8,345 nucleotides of DNA from Pseudomonadota bacterium (GTDB taxonomy: Bacteria > Pseudomonadota > Alphaproteobacteria > Sphingomonadales > Sphingomonadaceae). Below the pieces are notes generated by a model. It searched no databases. It was not told where the DNA came from and worked only from the letters and a program-made list of their open reading frames with translations. A program made the position numbers and the translations under genes. The first letter of the stretch is position 1, and every line of letters starts with the position of its first letter. This document shows, piece by piece, positions 1 through 5,173 of the stretch. The DNA is taken from assembly GCA_023445495.1 (NCBI GenBank), contig JAEXLC010000299.1, forward strand, positions 1 to 8,345, given 5' to 3'.

Positions 1-463
1 GAATGAAGCCGGCCCTGCGATCGACATGGAGCAGTTCCTCGCCCCTGCCCGCCGCGCGCGACTGCCCGAGCTGGGCGAGCTGGGCGCGCGCCACATCGAT
101 CTCGACCAGCCGGACGGTAGGCTTGCCCTCCTCGCGGGACAGGCTGGCGAGCAGCCGGCCCGGCGCGCGCCAGAAGACCCATTCGAGCCGCTCGCCCTGG
201 GGCAGCGCAACCGGCTGCGGGGCAAGATCGGGGCGCTGCGGATCGAACAGCGCCAGCCGGCCTTCCGCGCCGATTCGCGCGACGATGCGGCTGCCATCGG
301 GGGAGAGCTGCGGATCCTCGATCGCCGCCGGGGCGAGCAGATCGGCCGCGCTGGGCGGCGGGGAAACCGGGCCGGGATCGGCCCGCGCCACGGTCATCAA
401 AGCGAGAATGGCCGCCAATCCGGCGGCGCCTGCCCGGCGAAACTGCGTCAACGAAACCCCCAC
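1..463 (-). CDS. Exported S9-peptidase-like / beta-propeller hydrolase, N-terminal fragment
   Basis: The minus strand is open from a stop at 529-527 down to the window edge, so this is a 5' gene fragment with its C-terminus outside. It has no ATG. Possible starts are GTG at 463 and TTG at 451; the TTG has a G-run five bases upstream, the GTG has no clear ribosome site, so the start is uncertain. The product begins with a signal peptide: a basic FRR segment, a hydrophobic stretch (AGAAGLAAILALMTV) and an ARA cleavage site before Asp-Pro. After a Pro/Ala linker comes AAIEDPQLSPDGSRIVAR, the LSPDG signature of TolB/DPP-type propeller blades, with a second blade-like segment (LEWVFWRAPGRLLASLSREE). 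This arrangement is typical of the N-terminal propeller of S9 prolyl-oligopeptidase-like hydrolases exported to the periplasm. The catalytic domain is not visible, so the enzyme class is inferred. It is divergent from the GSDH lipoprotein gene. Confidence 0.72.
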   Translation of the reverse strand, partial: MGVSLTQFRRAGAAGLAAILALMTVARADPGPVSPPPSAADLLAPAAIEDPQLSPDGSRIVARIGAEGRLALFDPQRPDLAPQPVALPQGERLEWVFWRAPGRLLASLSREEGKPTVRLVEIDVARAQLAQLGQSRAAGRGEELLHVDRRAGFI

Positions 464-499
464 CCGAGTTCGAGCGGCAGGATGCGGGGAGACCGAAAA

Positions 500-525
500 T
501 TGCGCAATACCGTAGATTTGCGCAA
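500..525. promoter_or_regulatory. Pair of identical palindromes, candidate operator
   Basis: Two copies of the perfect palindrome TTGCGCAA lie at 500-507 and 518-525, with centres 18 bp apart. They sit in the roughly 210-bp spacer between the divergent hydrolase gene (start 463 or 451) and the lipoprotein gene (start 674). Identical dyads spaced close to two helical turns are what a pair of dimeric regulators would bind. Their location 40-70 bp upstream of the minus-strand start suggests control of that gene. No convincing -10/-35 pair could be placed, and the regulator is unknown. Confidence 0.4.
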
Positions 526-673
526 CTTATTGAAACGGCAGCGTTATGACCTGCAATCCCCCGGCAACGCGAGACCTTGGCAGCGCGCCCGCGACTGCAC
601 AGAATGGCGCGGCATGCGGAGCCGGCGCCCGGACGGCGCGTTGGCCCGCCAGAACCGAAGAGGGATCGTGGAC

Positions 674-1915
674 ATGAAGACCAAGCTTCGCGCGGCACTG
701 CCCGCCATCGCCCTGCTCGCGGCGTGCAATGCCGGTGCAGGCGTATCGGCCGAGCCCCAGGCGACGCCCAGCCCGGCGCCCGATCCCCAGCTGCCCTTCA
801 CCCTGACCCAGGTCGCCGATTTCGACACGCCCTGGGCGATGGCGTTCCTGCCCGATGGCCGGATGCTGGTGACCGAGAAGGCCGGCAAGATCCTGCTCGT
901 CTCGGCCGACGGCAAGCAATCGCAGGTGATCGCCAATGTCGATGTCGTGTTCCAGGGCCAGGGCGGCCTGCTCGACGTGATCCCGGCGCCGGACTTCGCG
1001 AAGAGCCACCTTGTCTACTACACCTATGCCGAGCCGCGCCCCGACGGCTCCAGCCTGGCGCTGGCCCGCGCCACCTTCGTCGATGGCGCCGCGCCCGCGC
1101 TGGCCAATCCCCAGGTGCTGTGGCGCGCCGGCGCGGATGGCAAGGGCGGCCAGTTCGGCGCGGTCATCGCCTTCGCGCCCGACGGCAAGTCGCTGTTCCT
1201 GACCTCGGGCGAGCGCCAGCGCTTCACCCCGGCGCAGGATCCCAACCAGGCGCTCGGCAAGATCCTGCACCTGACGCTCGACGGCAAGCCTGCCCCGGGC
1301 AATCCCTGGGCGGGCAAGACGGGCACCCCCACCGTGACCGTCACCGATCCGCCGAAGAACACCGAGATCGCCAAGACCGCGCCCGCCCGGACGGTTAAGG
1401 TGGAAGGCACGAACCTGGTCCCCGCCGAGACCTGGAGCCTCGGCCATCGCAATCCCTATGGCCTGGTGTTCGACGGCGGCGGCCGGCTCTGGGAAGTCGA
1501 GATGGGCCCCAAGGGCGGCGACGAGGTCAATCTGATCGTCAAGGGCAGGAACTATGGCTGGCCCAATGTCTCCAACGGCGACAATTATGACGGCACCCCG
1601 ATCCCCGATCACGCGCCGGGCGACGGCTATGAGGCGCCCAAGGTGTTCTGGAACCCGGCGATCTCGCCGGGCGGCATGGCCTATTATTCGGGCAATCTGT
1701 TCCCGCAGTGGAAGGGCTCGCTGCTGATCGGCGCGCTGTCGGGCCGCGGGCTGATCCGCGTGGCGCTCAACGGCGACAAGGCGAGCAAGGCCGACCAATG
1801 GGTGCTGAACATGCGCATCCGCGATGTCGTCCAGGGCCCGGACGGCGCGGTGTGGCTGCTCGAGGATGCCGGACGGGTCAACGGCCGGCTGTTCAAGCTG
1901 ACGCCGAAGCAGTGA
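674..1915 (+). CDS. PQQ-dependent sugar dehydrogenase family (GSDH) lipoprotein
   Basis: This 413-residue protein belongs to the soluble glucose/aldose dehydrogenase family (YliI/Asd-like six-bladed propellers that oxidise sugars with PQQ). ATG 674 was chosen because GAGGG at 660-664 is well placed and a lipoprotein signal follows directly: MKTKLR, a hydrophobic core and the lipobox LLAAC with Cys18. It is therefore probably anchored to a membrane facing the periplasm. Family landmarks in order are PDGRMLVTEKAGKI (60-73), GQGGLLDV (95-102), GERQRFTPAQDPNQALGKIL (179-198), GHRNPYG (257-263, the PQQ-contacting Arg-Asn), GPKGGDEVN with NYGWPN (278-298), and RIRDVVQGPDG (381-391). Two departures stand out. 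The position where related enzymes carry the catalytic His (HFG or HQSG) is Gln160. About 35 extra residues (212-250) precede the GHRNP motif. Either could mean altered substrate or lost dehydrogenase activity. No pqq biosynthesis genes are in view. Family call firm, activity uncertain. Confidence 0.9.
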   Translation: MKTKLRAALPAIALLAACNAGAGVSAEPQATPSPAPDPQLPFTLTQVADFDTPWAMAFLPDGRMLVTEKAGKILLVSADGKQSQVIANVDVVFQGQGGLLDVIPAPDFAKSHLVYYTYAEPRPDGSSLALARATFVDGAAPALANPQVLWRAGADGKGGQFGAVIAFAPDGKSLFLTSGERQRFTPAQDPNQALGKILHLTLDGKPAPGNPWAGKTGTPTVTVTDPPKNTEIAKTAPARTVKVEGTNLVPAETWSLGHRNPYGLVFDGGGRLWEVEMGPKGGDEVNLIVKGRNYGWPNVSNGDNYDGTPIPDHAPGDGYEAPKVFWNPAISPGGMAYYSGNLFPQWKGSLLIGALSGRGLIRVALNGDKASKADQWVLNMRIRDVVQGPDGAVWLLEDAGRVNGRLFKLTPKQ

Positions 1916-1938
1916 GCTGACGTCCGTCCAAGCCACCT

Positions 1939-1962
1939 GTTCCCCGGCTTTCACCGGGGAAC
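1939..1962 (+). terminator. Hairpin after the GSDH gene, probable terminator
   Basis: A perfect 9-bp inverted repeat (GTTCCCCGG / CCGGGGAAC) with a 6-base loop begins 24 bases after the GSDH stop codon. The stem is strong, but the following bases (TGCGATTTG) give only a weak T-tract. It could act as an intrinsic terminator for the plus-strand gene, or simply stabilise the mRNA 3' end. Confidence 0.5.
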
Positions 1963-2213
1963 TGCGATTTGTGACGCGAGCCCACCCGCCCCTTGCAATG
2001 TAGGATTTTGCCTGCTGGGCTGATCCCGCCAGCGCCTGGGGGCTGGCCGCTCTTTGTCCTGTAGGAAAGATAGGATCCCACACGCGCAACTATGTTGCGA
2101 GATGCGGCGCTTCCCCGAGAAAATTGGGAAAATAGCGGCCCGCAAAACCCGTTCTTGGCCCGTATTTCCGTGTGCTTTGGCGAGTCGTGATCGGGTGAGT
2201 GTAGGACGTCGCC
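1963..2213. other. Gene-free spacer between convergent genes, hairpin-rich
   Basis: No convincing coding region lies in this roughly 250-bp tail-to-tail spacer; short open frames here have no credible ribosome site or family signature. Two further hairpins are visible. One at 2028-2047 is a 6-bp GCCAGC/GCTGGC stem with an 8-base loop, followed by CTCTTT. The other at 2085-2099 is CGCAAC-TAT-GTTGCG. The heptamer TGTAGGA occurs three times on the plus strand, at 1999, 2060 and 2200. The stretch 2115-2180 is richer in A/T than the surrounding genes. A small RNA or a decayed repeat is possible, but nothing recognisable was found. Confidence 0.4.
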
Positions 2214-2588
2214 CTAGCGCAGGATCAGGTAGTTCATCCGCGCCGCCGCGATCGGCCGGTCGGGCTCGTCCTGCCAGGCGACCGCCTCGACATTGGCGAC
2301 GCGGGTGCCGAGCCGGGTGACGATGCCGCGGGCGCGCGTCGGCTTGTCGCGGCCGCCGCGCATGTAATCCACGGTCAGGTTGATCGGCTTGACCTGGGTC
2401 TCGTCGGTGCCAAGCGCCTGCCACAGCGCGCCGACCGCCGCCATCTCGAGCAGCCCGCCGATCGCGCCGCCATGCAGGAAGCCGGGCCGGCCGAGCACAT
2501 CGGGACCGAAGGGCATCACTAGCACCGGCGCATCGTCACCGGGCTCGACCGTGAGGCCGAGCAGTTCGGCATAAGGCGGCAGGATCAC
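2214..2588 (-). CDS. PaaI-like hotdog-fold acyl-CoA thioesterase (canonical HGG)
   Basis: This 124-residue protein is the usual length for a single-hotdog thioesterase that hydrolyses acyl- or aryl-CoA in the cytoplasm. The diagnostic segment is FLHGGAIGGLLEMAAVGAL: His39-Gly40-Gly41 at the start of the central helix, with Glu48 where PaaI-type enzymes carry the catalytic acidic residue. It is followed by the characteristic strand VKPINLTVDYMRGGRDKPTR and a C-terminal strand ending MNYLIL. The start is GTG at 2588. Its bases overlap the TGA of the upstream thioesterase gene as GTGA, so the two are translationally coupled and almost certainly in one operon. Substrate is not predictable from sequence; the crotonase and thiolase elsewhere in the window make an acyl-CoA substrate reasonable. 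Confidence 0.85.
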   Translation of the reverse strand: MILPPYAELLGLTVEPGDDAPVLVMPFGPDVLGRPGFLHGGAIGGLLEMAAVGALWQALGTDETQVKPINLTVDYMRGGRDKPTRARGIVTRLGTRVANVEAVAWQDEPDRPIAAARMNYLILR

Positions 2589-3025
2589 CGGTAGCCCTCC
2601 GTCGCCATGAAGGTGCCGGCGACATGCGCGATCGGATCCTCGGGATCGCCGTCATGCGCCTGGCCGCGCACGAACGCGATCGAGCGGGTCAGCCGGTAGC
2701 ATTCGCCGCGCCCGATCACCGCGCGGCCGGGCGTGGCGGGTCGCAGATAGTCGATGCGCAGGTCGAGCGTCGCCTGGGGCACGAAGGCGCCGGCGCGCAG
2801 CCACACCGATACGGCGGTGGCCATGTCCATCAGCGCCAGGATCGGCCCCGATGCCAGCACGCCCGATGCCGGATCGCCGATCATGTCCTCGCGGTACGGC
2901 AGCTCGAGCTCGGCCCAGTCCGGGCCATGGTCGCGATAGCCGATGCCCAGCCGCGTGCCATGGCTGGCGAAGCGCAGCTCGAAGAAGCGCAGGGGATCGA
3001 AGGTGGAAGGCGCCGTCTGGCTCAT
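2585..3025 (-). CDS. PaaI-like hotdog-fold thioesterase homologue with altered active-site motif
   Basis: The start ATG at 3025 gives a 146-residue protein; an AGGG lies eight bases upstream. Longer in-frame starts would run through the spacer and into the divergent genes, and their extra residues are low-complexity, so they were rejected. The hotdog core is clear: WAELELPYREDMIG (37-50), a central helix GPILALMDMATAVSVWLRAG (60-79), then ATLDLRIDYLRPATPGRAV (85-103) and a terminal strand THVAGTFMA-like segment (AHVAGTFMATEG, 133-144). The HGG that normally opens the helix is replaced by Ala58-Ser59-Gly60, while Asp67 remains at the catalytic acidic position. It may be a different thioesterase subtype, or a partner that forms a mixed oligomer with the HGG-containing product of the overlapping downstream gene. 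It is the first gene of a two-gene minus-strand operon. Confidence 0.82.
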   Translation of the reverse strand: MSQTAPSTFDPLRFFELRFASHGTRLGIGYRDHGPDWAELELPYREDMIGDPASGVLASGPILALMDMATAVSVWLRAGAFVPQATLDLRIDYLRPATPGRAVIGRGECYRLTRSIAFVRGQAHDGDPEDPIAHVAGTFMATEGYR

Positions 3026-3071
3026 ATGCCCGGCCCTAGCGCGGCGGCGGATCGCACGCAAATGGGGGCAA

Positions 3072-3085
3072 TTACACGCTTGTAA
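3072..3085. promoter_or_regulatory. TTACA-N4-TGTAA dyad, candidate operator
   Basis: A perfect 5-bp inverted repeat with a 4-bp centre lies in the 125-bp divergent spacer, 47 bp before the thioesterase start and 65 bp before the small-protein start. Its size and symmetry suit a TetR-, GntR- or MarR-type dimer that could control both directions. The regulator is not identified, and nothing in the window requires it to be the downstream winged-helix protein. Confidence 0.4.
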
Positions 3086-3114
3086 GATGCACCATATCGA
3101 CCCGCCCCTAGCCT

Positions 3115-3146
3115 CCCCCTTGTCGGGTCCTTCCCGGAAGAGGGGG
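3115..3146 (+). promoter_or_regulatory. Hairpin covering the ribosome binding site of the small-protein gene
   Basis: The ribosome binding site AGGGGG (3141-3146) lies four bases before ATG 3151. It is complementary to CCCCCT at 3115-3120. The sequence between contains a second stem (CGGG 3124-3127 with CCCG 3133-3136, 5-base loop). Folded, the whole Shine-Dalgarno is inside a GC-rich stem, which could restrain translation of the cassette. The same C-rich/G-rich pattern is also common in intergenic DNA of GC-rich bacteria, so it may be incidental. Confidence 0.4.
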
Positions 3147-3150
3147 AAAT

Positions 3151-3312
3151 ATGGGGTTGCTGAAGATCGATCTCGGCGAGATCGCCGAGCTGGGCACCAA
3201 TGTCGCGATGCATGGCACGCTGGCGGCCGTCGACCGGGATGTCGACGACCTGTTCGAGCTGATCGTCGGCATCGCCATCCTGATCTACGAGATGGTGCCC
3301 GACTTCGCATGA
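3151..3312 (+). CDS. Small acidic/hydrophobic protein of unknown function (53 aa)
   Basis: A strong Shine-Dalgarno (AGGGGG) precedes ATG 3151, and the stop overlaps the next start as ATGA, which supports this as a real gene leading an operon. The 53-residue product has no Cys or Ser. It has an N-terminal part beginning MGLLKIDLGEIAELGTNV, an acidic middle (Asp28, Asp30, Asp32, Asp33), and a hydrophobic stretch FELIVGIAILIYEM (35-48) ending in VPDFA. The hydrophobic part could be a short membrane helix, or the amphipathic face of a peptide that binds the next two proteins. I do not recognise the family. It has no double-glycine leader, no lasso Thr/Gly core and no Cys for lanthionine chemistry. 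Placement before two larger proteins, one cupin-like, resembles precursor-plus-modifying-enzyme gene order. A structural or regulatory subunit is equally possible. Confidence 0.75.
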   Translation: MGLLKIDLGEIAELGTNVAMHGTLAAVDRDVDDLFELIVGIAILIYEMVPDFA

Positions 3313-4259
3313 ACGGGATCGACGCGGCCACCCGCGCCGCGATCGCCGCCGCCCGCGGCGCGGCACCCGGCACGCTGCGGGCGTGGCGAGAGGGGCTTGT
3401 CTGGCGCATGCTCGCCGCCCGCTTCGCCGCCTGCCCTGCCGGCGACGGGGCCACCGCGATGGCCTGTGCCGCCGAACTGCTCGGCGATACGGGCTGGGTC
3501 GAGGCGCTGCTCCACCCGCTAATCGAGGCGCTGGCGGCGGACCCGCTGTTCGAGCCGCCCCTCCGGGTGAGCCGCGACCCGTTGCGGATCGGCGCGGTGC
3601 TGTTCGAATGCCCGGCAGTGAAGCTCTCGGCCTGCATCACCAGCGCAGCCGCACTGCGGCGCATGCCGGCACCGGCCAGCTGCACCTTCAGCGGCCGGCT
3701 CGCGGTGACGCGCTATGTCCGCGCGGGCGGCGCGACGCTCCGGCGCTGGCGCACTGCCCCGGCCGATGCGGAATTCCGCGCCGCCGCCGCCCCGCCCTGT
3801 GTGGAGAAAGCGCCCGTCCTGCCGGCCGACGGCGCAGTGGTGGCGATCGACGGGCGCAGCGAGGCGCAGTTGCTCAGCGATGCGACCAGCGACGTGGTCA
3901 CGCTGACCTTCACCGCCCGGACCGGAACGCCGTTGATGCGGGAACATGCGATCGACGATGGCCGGTTGCTCCGCATCGCCAGTAGCGAGGATCGTGCTTC
4001 GCGGACCGAGATGCTGCTCGCCTTTCTCCGCCTGTCCGACCGCGTCGACGCCGGGCCCTGTTTCGAGACCGCAACCCGCGACCCGGCCTTCCATCTGCGC
4101 TGGGCGGCGATGCGCGAGTGGCTGGCGCTCGACGCCCGCGCCGCCTGTCCCCGGCTGGAAGCGATGGCGGCGGGCGATCCGCATCCGGAAGTGCGCGACG
4201 CAGCGGCCCGGACGTTGGCGGTGGTGCGCCCGAAGCTGGCAGCGCCGTGCCCCGCCTGA
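3309..4259 (+). CDS. Unknown protein with beta-rich middle and HEAT-like C-terminus (316 aa)
   Basis: ATG 3309 overlaps the small-protein stop (ATGA), so translation is coupled. The 316-residue product has no signal peptide and should be cytoplasmic. Residues 1-85 are helical and Ala-rich. Residues 125-205 look beta-rich: GRLAVTRYVRAGG (129-141), then LPADGAVVAIDGRSEAQ (171-187) and DVVTLTFTARTG (195-206). The pattern of a glycine turn, a strand and a paired strand resembles a cupin/jelly-roll half, without metal-binding His. Residues 262-307 fit a HEAT-type helical pair: HLRWAAMREWLALD, then AGDPHPEVRDAAARTLAVV, where the DPHPEVR turn is typical. The downstream protein ends in a comparable segment. 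I do not recognise a named family. Coupling between the small protein and the cupin-like protein argues for a complex or a shared pathway. Confidence 0.8.
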   Translation: MNGIDAATRAAIAAARGAAPGTLRAWREGLVWRMLAARFAACPAGDGATAMACAAELLGDTGWVEALLHPLIEALAADPLFEPPLRVSRDPLRIGAVLFECPAVKLSACITSAAALRRMPAPASCTFSGRLAVTRYVRAGGATLRRWRTAPADAEFRAAAAPPCVEKAPVLPADGAVVAIDGRSEAQLLSDATSDVVTLTFTARTGTPLMREHAIDDGRLLRIASSEDRASRTEMLLAFLRLSDRVDAGPCFETATRDPAFHLRWAAMREWLALDARAACPRLEAMAAGDPHPEVRDAAARTLAVVRPKLAAPCPA

Positions 4260-5125
4260 TCGATCCCGGCACCGGCGGCGCGATCGGGCTGGACGAGCTG
4301 GTCGAAGCGCTCGACGCCAATCCGGTCGACGCCCGCGACGAGGATGCGTTCGCGAGCTGGGGTCCGCTGCTCGCCCGGCTGGGGCGCAACCCGGACTTCC
4401 TCGCCGATCTCGCCATCGCCGAGCTCAAGGCGAATTGCGCGGGACAGGTTTCGGGCAATGGCTATGGCCCCCAGGTCTTTCTGCTGCGCCCGCCCAATGG
4501 CCGCTATGTGCTGCGCGCCAATTTCTGGCCGGCGCGGGAGGATCCGGTCCTGCGCGCCAGCGGCCCGGCGGCGTTCTTCTACGAGCTGCCGCACGATCAC
4601 AATTTTCCATTTTTGACATGGGGTTATCGCGGTCCCGGCTATTGGAGCGACTACTACGAATATGACGTGGCGCCGCTCGCCGGGCTGCCGGGCGAGGCTG
4701 CAGGGCTGCGCTTCATCGAGCGCGCACGGCTCGAGCCCGGCAAGCTGATGCTCTACCGGATGCGGCGCGACGTGCATGTCCAGTTGCCGCCGGACAGCAT
4801 GTCGGTCTCGCTCAACATCCTCGGCGCCGATCCCGCCCAGCCCTGGCTCGACCAATATCGCTTCGACATTGCCCGTGGCACGATCGCGCAGGGCCTGACG
4901 GTCACCGCCGCCGAGGCGCTGGTCGCCCTTGCCGTGCACCTCGGTAACGGCCTCGACCTGGCCGAGCGCTTCGCCCGCCGCCACCCCTGCCCCCGGATGC
5001 GGGTGACGGCGCTCGATGCACTTGCCTCCGCGCTGCCCGCCGAGGCGATGGCGCTTTTCGAAAGGGCGGCGGGCGACCCCGATCGCCTCGTCGCCGGCCA
5101 TGCCCGGGCCCGACTGGGTCCGTAA
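4247..5125 (+). CDS. Cupin-like metal-site protein, putative oxygenase (292 aa)
   Basis: GTG 4247 is the first plausible start after the upstream reading frame is nearly complete. It overlaps the previous gene by 13 bases, which indicates coupling; an ATG at 4118 exists but would add a low-complexity extension. The 292-residue protein has a helical N-terminus (1-65). A beta-rich core follows with ELPHDHNFPF (113-122), an aromatic segment GPGYWSDYYEYD (129-140), and LEPGKLMLYRMRRDVHVQL (162-180). His116, His118, Glu138 and His177 reproduce the HxH / Glu / His arrangement of cupin metal sites, and PPDSMSVSLNIL (181-192) fits the closing strand. This suggests an Fe- or Mn-dependent dioxygenase or hydroxylase, though metal and substrate are inference. 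Residues 250-290 resemble the HEAT-like tail of the preceding protein. A short run of A/T-rich codons (4601-4625) at the metal motif contrasts with the rest of the gene. Family not recognised by name. Confidence 0.8.
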   Translation: MPRLIDPGTGGAIGLDELVEALDANPVDARDEDAFASWGPLLARLGRNPDFLADLAIAELKANCAGQVSGNGYGPQVFLLRPPNGRYVLRANFWPAREDPVLRASGPAAFFYELPHDHNFPFLTWGYRGPGYWSDYYEYDVAPLAGLPGEAAGLRFIERARLEPGKLMLYRMRRDVHVQLPPDSMSVSLNILGADPAQPWLDQYRFDIARGTIAQGLTVTAAEALVALAVHLGNGLDLAERFARRHPCPRMRVTALDALASALPAEAMALFERAAGDPDRLVAGHARARLGP

Positions 5126-5164
5126 CGGACATGATCGCCGCGGAAACGGAGCTATCGCCGTTAC
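5122..5164. repeat. GTAACGG / CCGTTAC inverted repeat flanking the inter-gene gap
   Basis: A perfect 7-bp inverted repeat has arms at 5122-5128 and 5158-5164, 29 bp apart. The left arm includes the TAA stop of the cupin-like gene, and the right arm ends 9 bp before the GTG of the regulator gene. It could form a hairpin in the transcript between the two genes or act as a split operator for autoregulation. There is no T-tract, so it is not a classical terminator. Confidence 0.35.
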
Positions 5165-5173
5165 CCTCGCATC

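Noticed and set aside
26..673. Upstream extension of the GSDH reading frame
   Set aside because: It would add over 200 Arg-rich residues before a perfect lipoprotein signal peptide, and would overlap the minus-strand exported protein. ATG 674 has the good ribosome site.
527..2089. 520-codon open frame on the minus strand
   Set aside because: Antisense to the clearly conserved GSDH protein, with low-complexity composition.
2054..2320. 88-codon plus-strand open frame in the convergent spacer
   Set aside because: It runs into the antisense of the HGG thioesterase, lacks a ribosome site and shows no family features.
3151..3312. Small protein as PqqA, lasso or lanthipeptide precursor
   Set aside because: No Glu-x3-Tyr core like PqqA and no pqq genes nearby. 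It has no Cys or Ser, no lasso-type Thr leader signal followed by a ring, and no matching cyclase or protease genes.
3026..3685. Upstream extension of the first thioesterase frame on the minus strand
   Set aside because: It runs antisense through the small-protein and following genes with low-complexity residues; the hotdog domain begins soon after ATG 3025.
4613..4660. Internal promoter from TTGACA
   Set aside because: The -35 match is perfect, but no acceptable -10 hexamer lies at 16-18 bp, so it is reported only as a codon-use oddity.
5142..5162. GGAAAC...CGTT as an EcfG general-stress promoter
   Set aside because: The spacing between the two elements is about 11 bases, well short of the 16-17 expected, and the -35 element is not exact.
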